Source of the DNA: Hyphomicrobiales bacterium
GTDB taxonomy: Bacteria > Pseudomonadota > Alphaproteobacteria > Rhizobiales > Rhizobiaceae
Direction: 5' to 3'
DNA: 64,000 nt
Assembly: GCA_900469955.1 (NCBI GenBank)
Contig: UBYX01000003.1
Coordinates: 186,001 to 250,000, forward strand
Part shown: positions 62,908 through 64,000 of the stretch, piece after piece
How positions within the stretch are numbered: the stretch's first letter is position 1
How the letters are laid out: each line of letters begins with the position of its first letter
Notes under the pieces: generated by a model
Told to the model about the DNA's origin: nothing
Databases searched by the model: none
What the model saw: only the letters and a program-made list of their open reading frames with translations
Made by a program: the position numbers and the translations under genes

Positions 62908-64000
62908 CTAAGCGAAATGGGCCTTGCCGAAATTGGCATTGACCCCGGTAGAAGTGGTGATGAGATCCTTCAGGCGGTTGTCGTAGATGGTCGGATACTT
63001 CTGCTCGCACAGCCAGATCACTGGAGCCTCCTCCACGAGAAGCTTCTGAACCTCGGTATATAAAGCCTGGCGTTTTTCCTGGTTCAGCTCCACCGCCGCC
63101 GCTTCGAATAGCTCGTCAACCTTGTGGTTGGAATAGCCCGACGTGTTGGAGAACATCACGCCCTTGCGGATATTCGAGGAGATATAGGTGCGCGCCACCC
63201 CGAGCGCCGGGTCACCGTTCTGGTAGAGCTGGTTGCCGCTGATGTCGAAATCGCCGTTGCTGACGGCAGAGACCCAGCCGGCGAGATCATTGCTTTGCAA
63301 TTCGATCTTGATCCCTGCGGCGCCACAGGCCTGTCGGACATATTCGGCGATCCGGGTCCATGTGTCGCCGGCCGGAACCATAGTGAATTTCAGCGCGACA
63401 CGAATGCCGCTTGCGTCGGGCTTCAGGCCCATTTCGTCGAGCAGGGCCGCCGCCTTTTCGACGGAAGGCTCGTAAGTCTTCACATCGCCATCATAGAAGC
63501 GCATCGATGATGCGATTGGGCCGGTCGCCGCGTTGGCGAGGCCGAACATGATGCGGTCGCGCACGAAATTCCGGTCGATCAGGTGCATCAGCGCCTGCCG
63601 GAAGCGCTTGTCGTTCATGGGTGGGCGGCGGCAATTGAGTTCCACCCAAAGCATTGGCGAGAAATACTCATAACCGTCGGTTGTTATTTCCAAATGCTCC
63701 AGATCGGCCAGGCGCGCAGCATCGAACGGCTCGATATCCTGCCACTGCGCAAGCTGCGTTTCGCCCTGTTCCAGGGAGACCGAGCGCGAAGCGGCATCGG
63801 GAATGACGCGATAGAAGATTTCCTTCAGCTTCGGTTGTCCCTCACGGTAGTAGCCGTCGAATGCTGCAAGGCGGATATGCGAACCCTTGACCCATTCGGC
63901 GAGACGAAACGGGCCCGTGCCAATCGGCTCCTGCTCGGCTCCGGCTTTGCGGAAATCCTTTCCTTCCAGAAGATGGCGCGGCACCATGGGCGCCGACGCC
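62908..64000 (-). CDS. ABC transporter substrate-binding protein, family 5, C-terminal part (second Dpp system)
   Basis: The frame is open to the window edge and continues upstream of the first ATG (residues ASAP before MVPRHLLEGKD), so the N-terminus with its signal is outside. The visible 364 residues contain GTGPFRLAEWVKGSHIRLAA, MNDKRFRQALMHLIDRNFV and YTEVQKLLVEEAPVIWLCEQ, all SBP family 5 hallmarks. It is the periplasmic receptor for the DppB/C and DppDF-type genes downstream and heads this operon as far as visible. Confidence 0.92.
   Translation of the reverse strand, partial: ASAPMVPRHLLEGKDFRKAGAEQEPIGTGPFRLAEWVKGSHIRLAAFDGYYREGQPKLKEIFYRVIPDAASRSVSLEQGETQLAQWQDIEPFDAARLADLEHLEITTDGYEYFSPMLWVELNCRRPPMNDKRFRQALMHLIDRNFVRDRIMFGLANAATGPIASSMRFYDGDVKTYEPSVEKAAALLDEMGLKPDASGIRVALKFTMVPAGDTWTRIAEYVRQACGAAGIKIELQSNDLAGWVSAVSNGDFDISGNQLYQNGDPALGVARTYISSNIRKGVMFSNTSGYSNHKVDELFEAAAVELNQEKRQALYTEVQKLLVEEAPVIWLCEQKYPTIYDNRLKDLITTSTGVNANFGKAHFA

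Overview
The window reads as an accessory stretch of a high-GC alphaproteobacterial genome, most likely a Rhizobiales member (Rhizobium, Agrobacterium or Mesorhizobium type). This is inferred from the gene families: tripartite tricarboxylate (TTT), oligopeptide-type and PotABCD-type uptake systems, IclR/GntR/LysR/AraC/ArsR/XRE regulators, an AttH-like ABC cluster and an additional ClpP. No rRNA, tRNA, replication origin, CRISPR array or intact insertion sequence was seen. The density of uptake plus catabolism islands, each with its own regulator, suggests a megaplasmid, chromid or variable chromosomal region.

Region 1 (1-9135, minus strand, regulator on plus). A nine-gene run reads leftward from a TTG start at 8189: DUF6282-type metal hydrolase, quinone oxidoreductase, HpcH/HpaI aldolase, SDR, aldehyde dehydrogenase, TctB, TctA, SnoaL-like protein, TctC (cut by the window). 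A divergent IclR gene faces it. Region 2 (9426-13694): an MCP chemoreceptor with a hairpin over its ribosome site, then a divergent SDR/AraC pair. Region 3 (13956-24225): a GntR regulator with two winged helices diverges from a C45 acyltransferase/hydrolase, a DppABC(DF) transporter, an M20 peptidase and a class III aminotransferase, apparently a route for N-acyl or peptide-like compounds.

Region 4 (24424-31254): an MBL-fold hydrolase, an unknown small protein, and a second TTT system. Its tctBA genes face mmgE/prpD and tctC across a shared terminator. Region 5 (32148-44162): an XRE-cupin regulator, a perfect 20-bp palindrome, a GabT-like aminotransferase and a TPP enzyme on plus. Converging on them is a nine-gene minus-strand operon: IclR, two uncharacterised proteins (569 and 240 aa), an M19 dipeptidase, PotDBCA-type transporter and RidA. 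This operon is the best candidate here for an undescribed system.

Region 6 (44199-50140) is gene-poor and partly eroded: small proteins, a GNAT, a GFA protein, an SDR without its usual active site, a VOC protein, a frameshifted LysR gene and a hairpin-rich RNA-like stretch. Region 7 (50141-56005): an ABC ATPase/FtsX permease/AttH operon, a divergent ArsR-SRPBCC pair with a nested dyad over its start codon, and ClpP. Region 8 (56200-64000, minus): a second peptide-type transporter with an M20 amidohydrolase, ending in a 661-residue protein that joins two flavin-reductase-like PPOX domains to a ferredoxin reductase and a 2Fe-2S domain.

Starts were chosen by ribosome-site spacing and by avoiding overlap, and differ from the longest open frame in many cases. 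Substrates of the catabolic islands are inferred from gene content only.
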